A stretch of DNA of 47,709 nucleotides from Actinomycetota bacterium (lineage in GTDB: Bacteria > Actinomycetota > Acidimicrobiia > Acidimicrobiales > Acidimicrobilacustridaceae), in the NCBI GenBank assembly GCA_009700115.1, contig WLMU01000007.1:1-47709 (forward strand), read 5' to 3'. This document shows positions 33,091-40,635 of the stretch, piece by piece; positions within the stretch are counted from its first letter, which is position 1, and each line of letters opens with the position of its first letter. A program made the position numbers and the translations under genes. The notes below the pieces were generated by a model. It saw only the letters and a list, made by a program, of their open reading frames with translations. It was not told the origin of the DNA and ran no database searches.

Positions 33091-33861
33091 TCAACCGCTA
33101 CGGGCGAGGTAGTTGGTCAGCATCCAGCACCACACCGGAGCAACGACCAGCCATGCATCAAGCCGGCGCAGGGCCGGACCAGCGGACTCGGAGGTTGGGG
33201 TCAAGGACGAAGCCACCAACGCGCCAAGCGGAGCAAGCACCGCTACGAGGGCGCCAAACACCCAACCGGCACGAGTCTCAAACGGCCCAATCTGGAAGAC
33301 CGATTCCGCAAATGTCACAACCATCACTGCTGCGAATCCCGACAGTGGACCTTCGAAGATACTTTCCGCTTCCGCTCCCATCAGGTAGTCGCCTGTTTCA
33401 TAGGCACTAATGAGAATCAGCAAAACAACAAGCGCACCCATATCGGTGCGTCCGGTCAGCACGACCGCACCAGCAGCAAGTCCAGGAAGAATCGCCGATC
33501 GAAATCCGACAACAACGTTGTTCCCAAGAACGCCACCGATGACAACGAGCCCCATCGCAACGATGAGGCCACCACCAAATCCCTTGGGACCAGCAAGAGC
33601 GGCGATCGGGACAACTGCGGCCGCCACACCACAAACAATCGGATTGGACCTCCGCCCGACATCAGTCCAAGCGCGGGCAGTTTGCATCGCCGCCACTGCT
33701 GCGAGAACCGAAAAGAGCGCGGCTACTGCAATCGTTCCTAAAGCGCAGGCTGCGCATGCAGCGATAAACCACAAAACACCTAGACGCGCGTGGGGGCCAT
33801 CTGGCTTCGGAAGATACGCGAGTCGGCCAACAATCGTTGGTTTCGCTTTCGTGCTACTCAC
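33091..33861 (-). CDS. Membrane protein, possibly a degenerate CDP-diglyceride synthase relative
   Basis: The 256-residue protein has about seven membrane helices. The region ETGDYLMGAEAESIFEGPLSGFAAV loosely matches the A-Y-x2-G then E-G-x2-G-G part of CdsA, but the CdsA signature near the C-terminus is missing. It is therefore either a diverged relative or unrelated. The start is GTG at 33861, overlapping the MoaD-like stop as GTGA; the ORF-track TTG start is less likely. Coupling to a ubiquitin-like protein gene is unusual for this kind of membrane protein. Confidence 0.55.
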   Translation of the reverse strand: MSSTKAKPTIVGRLAYLPKPDGPHARLGVLWFIAACAACALGTIAVAALFSVLAAVAAMQTARAWTDVGRRSNPIVCGVAAAVVPIAALAGPKGFGGGLIVAMGLVVIGGVLGNNVVVGFRSAILPGLAAGAVVLTGRTDMGALVVLLILISAYETGDYLMGAEAESIFEGPLSGFAAVMVVTFAESVFQIGPFETRAGWVFGALVAVLAPLGALVASSLTPTSESAGPALRRLDAWLVVAPVWCWMLTNYLARSG

Positions 33862-34100
33862 AAGCAACCGCCGGAAACAGGCGGAAGCACTGCGATTTCG
33901 TCAGCATCGGTGACGGGTGCGTCACCAATAGTTGGCTCGCCGTTGCACCACACCCGACTCGTGGCCACGACCTCGGCAAACGCGGGTCCGTAACGTCGAG
34001 CAGCCTCGGCAAGGACTTCGTCGACCGTTAACCCCGGAATCACGTCTCGGCTGGTGCCTGCGGCTTCCCGGGCCGACGCGAACAGACGAAGAGAAGCCAC
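33858..34100 (-). CDS. MoaD/ThiS-like ubiquitin-fold sulfur carrier with C-terminal GGCL
   Basis: The 80-residue beta-grasp protein has RLFASAREAAGTSR at its start and ends PPVSGGCL. MoaD, ThiS and CysO end in Gly-Gly, which is adenylated and turned into a thiocarboxylate. Here Cys79-Leu80 follow the Gly77-Gly78 pair, so the tail would have to be trimmed, or the protein works differently. Some actinobacterial sulfur carriers are released by JAMM peptidases, but no such gene, no E1-like enzyme and no molybdopterin gene is in the window. The GTG start is supported by TAACCT exactly six bases upstream. It is coupled to the membrane protein gene downstream. Confidence 0.8.
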   Translation of the reverse strand: MASLRLFASAREAAGTSRDVIPGLTVDEVLAEAARRYGPAFAEVVATSRVWCNGEPTIGDAPVTDADEIAVLPPVSGGCL

Positions 34101-34106
34101 GAGCGA

Positions 34107-34112
34107 AGGTTA
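34107..34112 (-). promoter_or_regulatory. Leaderless -10 box (TAACCT) of the MoaD-like gene
   Basis: TAACCT-N6-GTG on the minus strand, in the 60-base gap shared with the divergent phosphatase gene. Confidence 0.55.
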
Positions 34113-34148
34113 CGTGGTCACCGACTCACCTCGGTCTCGCGGGTCGGG

Positions 34149-34154
34149 TACCGT
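34149..34154 (+). promoter_or_regulatory. Leaderless -10 box (TACCGT) of the histidine phosphatase gene
   Basis: TACCGT-N6-GTG. It supports the GTG start at 34161, which also gives the conventional N-terminus. Confidence 0.6.
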
Positions 34155-34160
34155 CACGCC

Positions 34161-34751
34161 GTGACTCGCCTCCTACTTGTACGCCACGGGCAATCCGAAT
34201 GGAACGCTGTTGGCCGTTGGCAAGGGAAGGCCGACCCGGAGCTCACCGACATGGGCCGCCAGCAGGCATTCCACGCAGCACAGCGAATCGGATCGGTCGA
34301 CGTCATCGTTGCCTCTCCGCTCGTTCGTGCGTTCGAAACAGCACAGATCATTAGTTCTCAAATTGGCGTGGGCCCGATCGTGATCGATCCCGATCTCATG
34401 GAACGCGACGCCGGCGAATGGGAAGGACTGACTCGCTCCGAGATCGAAACGGACTGGCCGGGATACCTCGGCCACGACAAATGGCCTCCCGGATACGAGT
34501 TGCATGATGAATTGCTCATTCGCACCCGCGCAGCACTCGATCGCATTCATGTTGAGTACGAAGGCGCCGATGTTCTTGTACTCACGCACGGCGGCGTGAT
34601 CGGCACGCTTGAAGTCCAACATTCTGAACAATGGCAACGCATGCCGAACCTCGGAGGGCGCGTGTTTGTTCACCATGGCGATCGCCTGGAAATCGGCGAG
34701 CGAGTCGTTCTTGTTGAGGATGACGAGATCACCATTCCCGATCAGATCTGA
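34161..34751 (+). CDS. Histidine phosphatase (phosphoglycerate mutase-like)
   Basis: The 196-residue enzyme has the catalytic RHGQSEWN at residues 8-15, the second-half ERDAGEWEGLTRSEIE typical of cofactor-dependent phosphoglycerate mutase-like phosphatases, and LVLTHGGVIG with the second catalytic His. It should remove phosphate from a small metabolite through a phosphohistidine. The C-terminal segment is short, so a glycolytic mutase is unlikely. It precedes a metallopeptidase gene by 8 bases. Confidence 0.9.
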   Translation: MTRLLLVRHGQSEWNAVGRWQGKADPELTDMGRQQAFHAAQRIGSVDVIVASPLVRAFETAQIISSQIGVGPIVIDPDLMERDAGEWEGLTRSEIETDWPGYLGHDKWPPGYELHDELLIRTRAALDRIHVEYEGADVLVLTHGGVIGTLEVQHSEQWQRMPNLGGRVFVHHGDRLEIGERVVLVEDDEITIPDQI

Positions 34752-34759
34752 ATGATCCG

Positions 34760-35410
34760 ATGACCGAGCCACAACGTTCCTCGCTCCCAGTGGAGATCGT
34801 GCGTTCGCGGCGCCGACGAAAGACCGTGCAGGCCACCATCGTCAATGGCGTCATTCGCGTTCAAGCGCCCGCTTCAATGTCCAAACGTGAGCTCGACGAA
34901 CATGTTCATTACTTGGTCGCCCGCCTCGAACGCCGTTATCGCTCAGAGTCCGTCGATCTCGAATCTCGCGCATTGCGTCTGGCGAAACGATTCGCTCTTC
35001 CAAAAGCAGCCTCGGTGGAGTGGGCTGACCAGCGAAGCCAATGGGGTTCGTGCACGACAACTACTGGCGATATCCGAATCTCTAATCGGCTTGCGGCGTA
35101 CCCGCCATGGGTCCTGGATTATGTAATCGTCCACGAACTCGCTCATCTCGTTGAAGCGAACCACTCTCCCGCGTTCAATGCACTCGTTGCGAAGTATCCA
35201 CTCGCAGAACGTGCGCGCGGCTTTCTCATGGCGATTTCTTTTGGTGAAACTGGAATCGCCCAAGACGTCGACGGAGACGCAACCGAACCGGAAGATGAAT
35301 TCAACGACGTACTCGGTGACGATTCCGGCGATGACCTCAATGCCGAGATGGTGGAACAGATCGAGCCTGAGTCGGACAACGGGACTAATCCGCCGCTCAC
35401 ATTGTTTTAA
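34760..35410 (+). CDS. YgjP-like zinc metallopeptidase domain protein
   Basis: The 216-residue protein belongs to the DUF45/YgjP group. It has EIVRSRRRRKTVQATIV at the start, SQWGSC (residues 94-98), then VHELAHL with H125, E126 and H129, and H135 in NHSPAF as the likely third zinc ligand. The last 45 residues are a strongly acidic tail (many Asp/Glu), unusual for the family and maybe a protein- or DNA-mimicking extension. Substrates of the family are unknown. It follows the phosphatase gene and its stop is 3 bases from the convergent methyltransferase. Confidence 0.85.
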   Translation: MTEPQRSSLPVEIVRSRRRRKTVQATIVNGVIRVQAPASMSKRELDEHVHYLVARLERRYRSESVDLESRALRLAKRFALPKAASVEWADQRSQWGSCTTTTGDIRISNRLAAYPPWVLDYVIVHELAHLVEANHSPAFNALVAKYPLAERARGFLMAISFGETGIAQDVDGDATEPEDEFNDVLGDDSGDDLNAEMVEQIEPESDNGTNPPLTLF

Positions 35411-35413
35411 ACG

Positions 35414-36097
35414 TCAGGTCTGAGTTTTCCTGCCTACGACGACACAGTGCGGATGGAAGTAGCCCTTATCGAGACGCGCAACCCGTGTTTCGAGTCCGTC
35501 AGAGACCAAAAGGCCTTCAAGCTCAGCCGCAGAGGGAAAGTCCAACGCATCGCCATCGGTGATTCGAAGCACTTTGGTGGCGAGAAACTCTTGGAACTGC
35601 GCGATCTGTGCCTTGAACTTTGGGGCCGTGTCGACTTCCTTCACGACCAGGACGCCATTCGTGGAAAGAGCATCAACGCACTCAGCTAACAACGCTGTTC
35701 GAGCCTCAAGGGGAAGGAGGTAAAGCACATCGGCGAAAACAATCGCATCCCAGCCACCATCAATGAGCGGCACGTCACCCGATGCTCGGTGGTCAAACGA
35801 GAGGTTTGCCTCACCGTCGCGAAGACCGAGAACTGATTGCTTAGCGAGCGCGATCTTTTCCGCATCAATGTCGATACCGACAACGCGTCGTTCTACAGAA
35901 GACACTGCGAGGAACGTCGTGAACACTCCGTGCCCGCAACCGACTTCGAGAATGTTTCCTGAACGCGGAACCTCAACCTCAAGTGCCTCGAAAGGGGCTG
36001 TCCACCACCGAATGTTTGTATGAAGGCGCGCCGACCGCGGAAAATCTCGCCACAGTCCAAGCGTTCGTTTTGCCGCCTCCGAACGAGGTGGCTTCAC
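35414..36097 (-). CDS. Class I SAM-dependent methyltransferase
   Basis: The 227-residue protein has motif I GNILEVGCGHGVFTTFL, an acidic loop VVGIDIDAEK and motif IV WDAIVFADVLYLLP. The N-terminal RLHTNIRWWTAPF resembles lipid or small-molecule methylases in glycolipid clusters. I start at GTG 36097 because it overlaps the ChbG-like stop (GTGA) and has AGGTGGGG upstream; the ORF-track start would extend 27 codons into the previous gene. It is the last gene of the four-gene glycan unit, so it may cap or modify the same lipid or sugar. Confidence 0.82.
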   Translation of the reverse strand: MKPPRSEAAKRTLGLWRDFPRSARLHTNIRWWTAPFEALEVEVPRSGNILEVGCGHGVFTTFLAVSSVERRVVGIDIDAEKIALAKQSVLGLRDGEANLSFDHRASGDVPLIDGGWDAIVFADVLYLLPLEARTALLAECVDALSTNGVLVVKEVDTAPKFKAQIAQFQEFLATKVLRITDGDALDFPSAAELEGLLVSDGLETRVARLDKGYFHPHCVVVGRKTQT

Positions 36098-36954
36098 ATT
36101 CCCCACCTTGGAAGATCCGCAAAGGTGCCGAGTCGAAAGCCCGAAGCTTCGATCGATGAGCGCACGGCCTTCGAACATAACGCCGTGAACTCAAGGTCCC
36201 AGTTGTAGTTCCACCGGTAGCGATCGCGCTCGGGGTCATCGGGTAATCCGGGATGACTTCCGATTTCCGCGCTTGCTGCACCTGAAGATGCCAAGAGCTC
36301 GATCGCTTGAACCATTTCCGCGGTGCCGAGCGATCCGGCTTCATCAAGACCTGTCGCTGCGCCTGTCCAGGCCCAATGACGTTTGCGCAACTCAGCCTCG
36401 AGTTGCCGCGCAAGGCGACGGACAACAACGCCCACCGGACCGCGCGCATTCGACCGTGTGACGCGCATGGCATGAACACCATTTGAGTCACCAAGATCGA
36501 GCAGTACTCGACTCACAGACGGCCAGAGATGAATGTGTTGATGTGTATCAAAATGATCGACCACAAGACCCTCGGCGGTGATGGCTTCGAGTTGAGCGGC
36601 GAACTCTCGACGCAGATCATCGGGATCAATTCGGTGAGCCGCGGCACGGGGCAAGAAAGCTCGCCATGTAGGCCAGAAGTTTCCGTGTTTGTCGACCAGT
36701 GAAGGAACTTCACGAGCCGATAACAGCGGAGGATCCTCGCCTACGGCGGTGAAATGAGCCCCCACACCAAGACTTGAGACAGCGCGCAATTGTTTGGCCG
36801 AAGACCTAAACGCTGGCGCCACCGCAATGACTGATGTCGACGTGACGACACCTTGACCGTGAGCCTCAAGGATTCCTTCAGAGACTCTTGCCGTGAGGCC
36901 GAAGTCATCGGCAGAAACGATCAGAATGGGCGCTTCATCATCTGACGAATTCAC
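36094..36954 (-). CDS. ChbG/YdjC-family carbohydrate deacetylase (HpnK-like)
   Basis: The 286-residue protein has ILIVSADDFGLT near its start (metal-binding Asp), GVGAHFTA with a second ligand, and DHFDTHQHIHLWP carrying further His residues; together these give the YdjC metal-dependent deacetylase site. Characterised members remove acetyl groups from chitooligosaccharides (ChbG) or a lipid-linked GlcNAc (HpnK-type). GTG start overlaps the upstream GT2 stop (GTGA). Its place between a glycosyltransferase and a methylase suggests that it deacetylates a sugar on the same lipid carrier; no hopanoid gene is visible. Confidence 0.87.
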   Translation of the reverse strand: MNSSDDEAPILIVSADDFGLTARVSEGILEAHGQGVVTSTSVIAVAPAFRSSAKQLRAVSSLGVGAHFTAVGEDPPLLSAREVPSLVDKHGNFWPTWRAFLPRAAAHRIDPDDLRREFAAQLEAITAEGLVVDHFDTHQHIHLWPSVSRVLLDLGDSNGVHAMRVTRSNARGPVGVVVRRLARQLEAELRKRHWAWTGAATGLDEAGSLGTAEMVQAIELLASSGAASAEIGSHPGLPDDPERDRYRWNYNWDLEFTALCSKAVRSSIEASGFRLGTFADLPRWGM

Positions 36955-37733
36955 GAGGACGCGCCGCCTCCTGAATTCCAGGGCTGGCGCACCTCGATCG
37001 GCAATGGTTCAAGCGATTGGAGTTCGCTACGCAATTCATACATCTCGCGAAGAATCTTGAAGATCACCGAGTTCGATGACAATGTTGAAATTCCTCGTGT
37101 GCGTGGGAAGTAATCGACTCCGAATTGCACGATCCTGAAGCCGAGCTTCTGAGCGCGAGCAAGTAGCTCAACATCGATGAATGAACCCTCGCTCTGGAGT
37201 TCCACGTTGTCGAGCAGTGTGCGTCGCATGACTTTGAACGCAAAGTTCATGTCGCGAAGTCGCAATCCGAACACTGTTTGAATCAGATGGTTGTAGACGT
37301 AGCTGTAAATGAGACGTCGAGCGCCTTCACCAGTGCGATCGAATCGATAGGCGCTCACAATGTCGGCTTCATAAATCCGAAGCAGCCGAACCGCCTTCGA
37401 CACTTCCGCCATGTCGAATGGAAGGTCGGCGTCGGTGTACAGGACGATTTCGCCCTTGGCGTTTTCGAAGCCGGTCTTCAGCGTTCCACCAAGTTTCCGA
37501 TTCGTCTCGTGGTGGACGACAGAGATCTGCTCGTCGGCAGCAGCCATCGCGTCGGCGATTTTGCCGGTCGCGTCGGTCGACGCGTCGTTAATGATGAGAA
37601 TGTCGAAACTCGCGATTTCGCCAGCCTCGATAAGAGCATCGCCAGCCTCGAAGGCTGCCTCTACGGCGCGCTCAATGGTCTCTTCCTCATTCCACATCGG
37701 ATAAAAGATCGTGAGGCTTTCGAAATGCGCCAT
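36951..37733 (-). CDS. Family 2 glycosyltransferase (polyprenyl-phosphate sugar synthase-like)
   Basis: The 260-residue GT-A enzyme has LTIFYPMWNEEETIERAVE, then ILIINDASTDATG and VLYTDADLPFD containing the D-x-D metal site. The end (YFPRTRGISTLSS) resembles DPM1/polyprenyl-phosphate mannose or glucose synthases. No membrane helices are present, fitting the soluble DPM1 type. It would make a polyprenyl-phosphate sugar at the inner membrane face, the donor used by membrane glycosyltransferases like the one encoded 4 bases upstream. ATG start; coupled to ChbG-like gene. Confidence 0.88.
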   Translation of the reverse strand: MAHFESLTIFYPMWNEEETIERAVEAAFEAGDALIEAGEIASFDILIINDASTDATGKIADAMAAADEQISVVHHETNRKLGGTLKTGFENAKGEIVLYTDADLPFDMAEVSKAVRLLRIYEADIVSAYRFDRTGEGARRLIYSYVYNHLIQTVFGLRLRDMNFAFKVMRRTLLDNVELQSEGSFIDVELLARAQKLGFRIVQFGVDYFPRTRGISTLSSNSVIFKILREMYELRSELQSLEPLPIEVRQPWNSGGGASS

Positions 37734-37737
37734 GGCC

Positions 37738-39015
37738 TCAGGCTACGTAGTAACCGCGCCCGAAGGCGAAGGCCCATGCCAGCAGCGCAATTCCGCTCAC
37801 CGACCACCATGCCCAGCGCAACTTTGGTCGGGTCGCGAGAAACCCGCCGAGGACCAAGAAGCAAGGGAAGGTCGCCAAGAGGTATCGGCCTGTCCCCTGA
37901 AAATCCTTTGTGCCTATGAGGGCAATCGCAAGCATCGAGAAGCAGTAGAGGCCATAGCCCCAGCCGAACTTCTTCCATACCTGCCATGCCAAGAAAAGGA
38001 AACCGAGAACGAAGAGCCCCTGAAGAATCACGGTTACCGCGTATTGCACTTTTTCGAACGTGACCGAATCTCCGTGCTGCAACCAGTCCCACGTCCAACG
38101 TGGAAGGTTCTTGATCTGCTGGAACCACGTGATCTTCAACCAGGTCCTTGGGCCCGAGCCTTGATCCCAACCGGGAGCGCGCTGCACTTCATCAAACGCG
38201 AATGGATGGCCAAATCGAACACCGAGATACGTCATGTACCCAGCAAGCCCGGCGAATGACAACAACACTCCAGCGTCTGCTGGATGAAGTCGGCGCAACA
38301 TAATCCGCGGACGCCAACGAGACTCCCCCGCCTCAATGACATGACGTCGCCACAACGCAACAGCAACAAGTCCGATAATGAGAGCGATGCCGACTGGTCG
38401 CGTTGCTGTCGCGACTGCTCCCGCAAGTCCCGCGAGGATCGGGTGATCATTCTCAAGAAGAAGAAACGCACCTACGACAGCAAAGAGGAAAAGTGCGTCA
38501 CCGTACACCGCTCCGAAGAGATAGAAGACGTAGGGATAGAGCAACAGCGTGACGAGTGCGATTCGTGCAACGCGATCGGTGACGTGATTGCGGAACCAAC
38601 GGAAAATGGCAAGGACGGCACCAAACCCGCACACGATGGTCACCAAAGAGCCGAGCAACTTCACTGACAACGTCGTGACGGAGTGAAGCCCCCAAAGCAC
38701 CCCGGGGTACGCCGGGAAAAACGCCACTGCAGACTGACTTTCTGAGCCCGCATACCAATATCCGGTGGTTGCAATCTGCGTGTACCAATTTCCGTCAAAA
38801 CGAAGCCAGCCGCTAAAGATTCCAGAACCCGCATAAGGGGCTACGCCGCCGTAGCTCGCAAACGGCCCCCGAGCGCCGAGCCACACTGCAAGAAAGAGGG
38901 CAGCAAAGACAGCCGCCCAGAGTGCGGCCGCATCGACCCAGGGGGCGCGGCCCGACGCCCCCATTTTCGTTTCGCCGTCCAGCTCTGATTCGCTCGGTAT
39001 GGGGGAGGAAGGCAC
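37738..39015 (-). CDS. PIG-V-like integral membrane mannosyltransferase
   Basis: The 425-residue protein has about 10-11 membrane helices. The first external loop reads LRFDGNWYTQIATTGYWY, the R-x-D-x-x-x-Y-x-x-I-A-x-x-G-Y signature of PIG-V-type mannosyltransferases, and FFPAYPGVLWGL follows. Such enzymes use polyprenyl-phosphate mannose on the outer side of the membrane. The acceptor is unknown: lipomannan, glycolipid or protein are possible. GTG start at 39015 is supported by TAGCGT exactly six bases upstream; an ATG at 38964 is the alternative. Confidence 0.82.
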   Translation of the reverse strand: MPSSPIPSESELDGETKMGASGRAPWVDAAALWAAVFAALFLAVWLGARGPFASYGGVAPYAGSGIFSGWLRFDGNWYTQIATTGYWYAGSESQSAVAFFPAYPGVLWGLHSVTTLSVKLLGSLVTIVCGFGAVLAIFRWFRNHVTDRVARIALVTLLLYPYVFYLFGAVYGDALFLFAVVGAFLLLENDHPILAGLAGAVATATRPVGIALIIGLVAVALWRRHVIEAGESRWRPRIMLRRLHPADAGVLLSFAGLAGYMTYLGVRFGHPFAFDEVQRAPGWDQGSGPRTWLKITWFQQIKNLPRWTWDWLQHGDSVTFEKVQYAVTVILQGLFVLGFLFLAWQVWKKFGWGYGLYCFSMLAIALIGTKDFQGTGRYLLATFPCFLVLGGFLATRPKLRWAWWSVSGIALLAWAFAFGRGYYVA

Positions 39016-39021
39016 GACACG

Positions 39022-39027
39022 ACGCTA
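39022..39027 (-). promoter_or_regulatory. Leaderless -10 box (TAGCGT) of the glycan operon
   Basis: TAGCGT-N6-GTG on the minus strand; the same hexamer as before proC. It would drive the four-gene unit down to 35414. Confidence 0.55.
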
Positions 39028-39075
39028 CCTGTGGCGTCGGCGAGGGCCGGGGAGACCGGTAACGTGTCGGCTCAC

Positions 39076-39152
39076 GCCTCTGTGGCCAAGTTGGTTAAGG
39101 CAGCGGACTTTTAATCCGACGATCGTGGGTTCGACCCCCACCGGAGGCACCA
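39076..39152 (+). tRNA. tRNA-Lys (anticodon TTT), CCA encoded
   Basis: Acceptor stem GCCTCTG/CGGAGGC has one G-T pair. The D-arm is GCC...GGC, the anticodon loop CTTTTAA (anticodon TTT), and the T-arm GTGGG-TTCGACC-CCCAC. Discriminator A is followed by an encoded CCA (39150-39152). The first anticodon-stem pair is a G-A mismatch. A -10-like TAACGT (39059-39064) lies 11 bases upstream of the mature end, and a strong hairpin follows. Confidence 0.95.
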
Positions 39153-39161
39153 CAAAACGCT

Positions 39162-39191
39162 CGAAGCGCCCACCGGAAGGTGGGCGCTTCG
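39162..39191. terminator. Strong terminator hairpin between tRNA-Lys and the thioredoxin-like gene
   Basis: CGAAGCGCCCACC-ggaa-GGTGGGCGCTTCG is a perfect 13-base-pair stem with a tetraloop. On the minus strand it is followed by AGCGTTTTG, so it fits best as terminator of the dsbB-thioredoxin operon, and it probably also ends the tRNA transcript. Confidence 0.8.
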
Positions 39192-39218
39192 TCGTTCAAA
39201 ACCTTTGCGACAAGTGGC

Positions 39219-39950
39219 TTACGCCGTTGGGGCTTTGCCGGTTCGAGCAGCATTGAGGAGCGCATTCCATTCGGCTTCGGTCTTCTCGCCACTCGTGCGG
39301 TAGACGACTTTGCCCTGCGCGTCAGTCACGAGGAAATACGGGAATCCTGAAACGCCAAACGCCATGCCGGCCTGATTCTGCTTGTCGTCGACAATCGTCG
39401 GAACGCTCCACTTTTGCGCACGCAACCAATCCGATGCGGGAAAGTTGCCCTTCGCTGGATCGTTCGACGTAGCGACTGTGACCAGTTCGACATCGGCAGG
39501 CATTCCGGATGCATTCAGCCAACCCTGGATTCGTGGAACCTCGGCTTGGCAATGTGGGCACCAATGAGCAACGACCATGATGATGTGCGGCTTACCGTCG
39601 GCTGAGATCGTGAGCTGCTTACCATCGAATTGCTGGCCGGTCACCGACGGAATCACTGTTCCGACCATCGGGTCAGCACCACTATCGGGCAGTGGTGTGA
39701 GGTTTGTCCCGTTTACCGCCACCTGCCCGTAGTCGAGTTTGCCGTTCGGGACGATCGTCCCTCCACTTGCGGCAGAGCCGCCACCTGAAGACTTGCTGCC
39801 CCGGCCTGCGACAACGGCAACAACGCCAACAACAACAACGACAACGACAATGGCGATCCAGATCCATGCAGTGGATTTATTTTTTCCGGCATTCGATGCA
39901 GCACGAACACGCTGCGACGCGGACTTTGATTTTCCTGGACGGTTACTCAT
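39219..39950 (-). CDS. Membrane-anchored thioredoxin-like protein (CPHC, TlpA/DsbA-like)
   Basis: The 243-residue protein has a basic N-terminus, one membrane anchor at about residues 29-48 (TAWIWIAIVVVVVVVGVV) and a flexible Ser/Gly linker. The extracellular thioredoxin domain has active site W130-C131-P-H-C134 and a cis-proline in SGFPYFLV. CPHC is the DsbA dipeptide, which favours oxidation, although the domain layout is TlpA-like. It overlaps the upstream DsbB-like gene by 4 bases (ATGA), so the pair should be an exported disulfide-forming system with DsbB as its re-oxidant. Confidence 0.88.
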   Translation of the reverse strand: MSNRPGKSKSASQRVRAASNAGKNKSTAWIWIAIVVVVVVVGVVAVVAGRGSKSSGGGSAASGGTIVPNGKLDYGQVAVNGTNLTPLPDSGADPMVGTVIPSVTGQQFDGKQLTISADGKPHIIMVVAHWCPHCQAEVPRIQGWLNASGMPADVELVTVATSNDPAKGNFPASDWLRAQKWSVPTIVDDKQNQAGMAFGVSGFPYFLVTDAQGKVVYRTSGEKTEAEWNALLNAARTGKAPTA

Positions 39951-40525
39951 GGCGAGACCTCAACTTCTTCGGCGATATCGATCTCGACATCGAACGGATG
40001 ACTAACAAACAAAAGCGAAATCATGAATACCGCAGCGGAGAGTGCCATGAACGGAAGAGTGACGAAGTCAAACTCGTTCACATACTTCAACGTGCACGGC
40101 GCAGCTGCTGTGCAGAATGAGGTGCCCGTCGACGGTGGGAACCACTGAATCCACGAGTGATACGCGGAAATCACAACACTGATGCACAAAATCGGGATGG
40201 CGTACACCTTGATCGCTGCGTCTCGACGCCACGCTGCGATTCCTAGAATGACTGACCACGGATACAAACAAATGCGCTGATACCAACACAGTTCGCAAGG
40301 CACATATCCCTGGACCTTTGAGTAATAGAGCGACCCTGCGGTTGTCACGAGAGCGATGACCCACGCCAGTGGGATCGCAACATTGCCCAACTGTGCTCGT
40401 GTCTCGGCAAACGCGTCAGGGTCCGCGAAACGACGTACGAGTGCGCCGACGACAATTGCTGCTGTACCTGCCCAACATGCAAGGGCGAGGACTGCGTAGA
40501 AGAACGAGAAGGACTGGACATTCAT
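39947..40525 (-). CDS. DsbB/BdbC-like quinone-dependent disulfide oxidoreductase
   Basis: The 192-residue membrane protein has five predicted helices. The first redox pair is C77-E-L-C80 in PCELCWYQR, the DsbB/BdbC motif, and the second pair is C138 and C144 in FCTAAAPC. It should pass electrons from the thioredoxin-like partner to menaquinone. Many actinobacteria instead use a VKOR homologue, so a DsbB type is worth noting. AAGGGAGC precedes the ATG, a good ribosome site. First gene of a two-gene operon. Confidence 0.9.
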   Translation of the reverse strand: MNVQSFSFFYAVLALACWAGTAAIVVGALVRRFADPDAFAETRAQLGNVAIPLAWVIALVTTAGSLYYSKVQGYVPCELCWYQRICLYPWSVILGIAAWRRDAAIKVYAIPILCISVVISAYHSWIQWFPPSTGTSFCTAAAPCTLKYVNEFDFVTLPFMALSAAVFMISLLFVSHPFDVEIDIAEEVEVSP

Positions 40526-40623
40526 GCTCCCTTATCCTCGCAGAATCCGAGCACTTCTCCAACGCGACCGCCCATCAACTGTCTCAGCCACCAAACCACA
40601 GGACTGGCGTGTCGGAGACCCCG

Positions 40624-40629
40624 TAGGCT
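40624..40629 (+). promoter_or_regulatory. Leaderless -10 box (TAGGCT) of the universal stress/ATPase unit
   Basis: TAGGCT-N6-ATG, identical to the box at 28512. Confidence 0.6.
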
Positions 40630-40635
40630 CACGCC

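Noticed and set aside
32256-33741. Long plus-strand ORFs of 239 and 252 aa opposite mshA and the CdsA-like membrane gene
   Set aside because: Both are antisense to convincing genes, are rich in Arg/His/Asn and have no recognisable fold.
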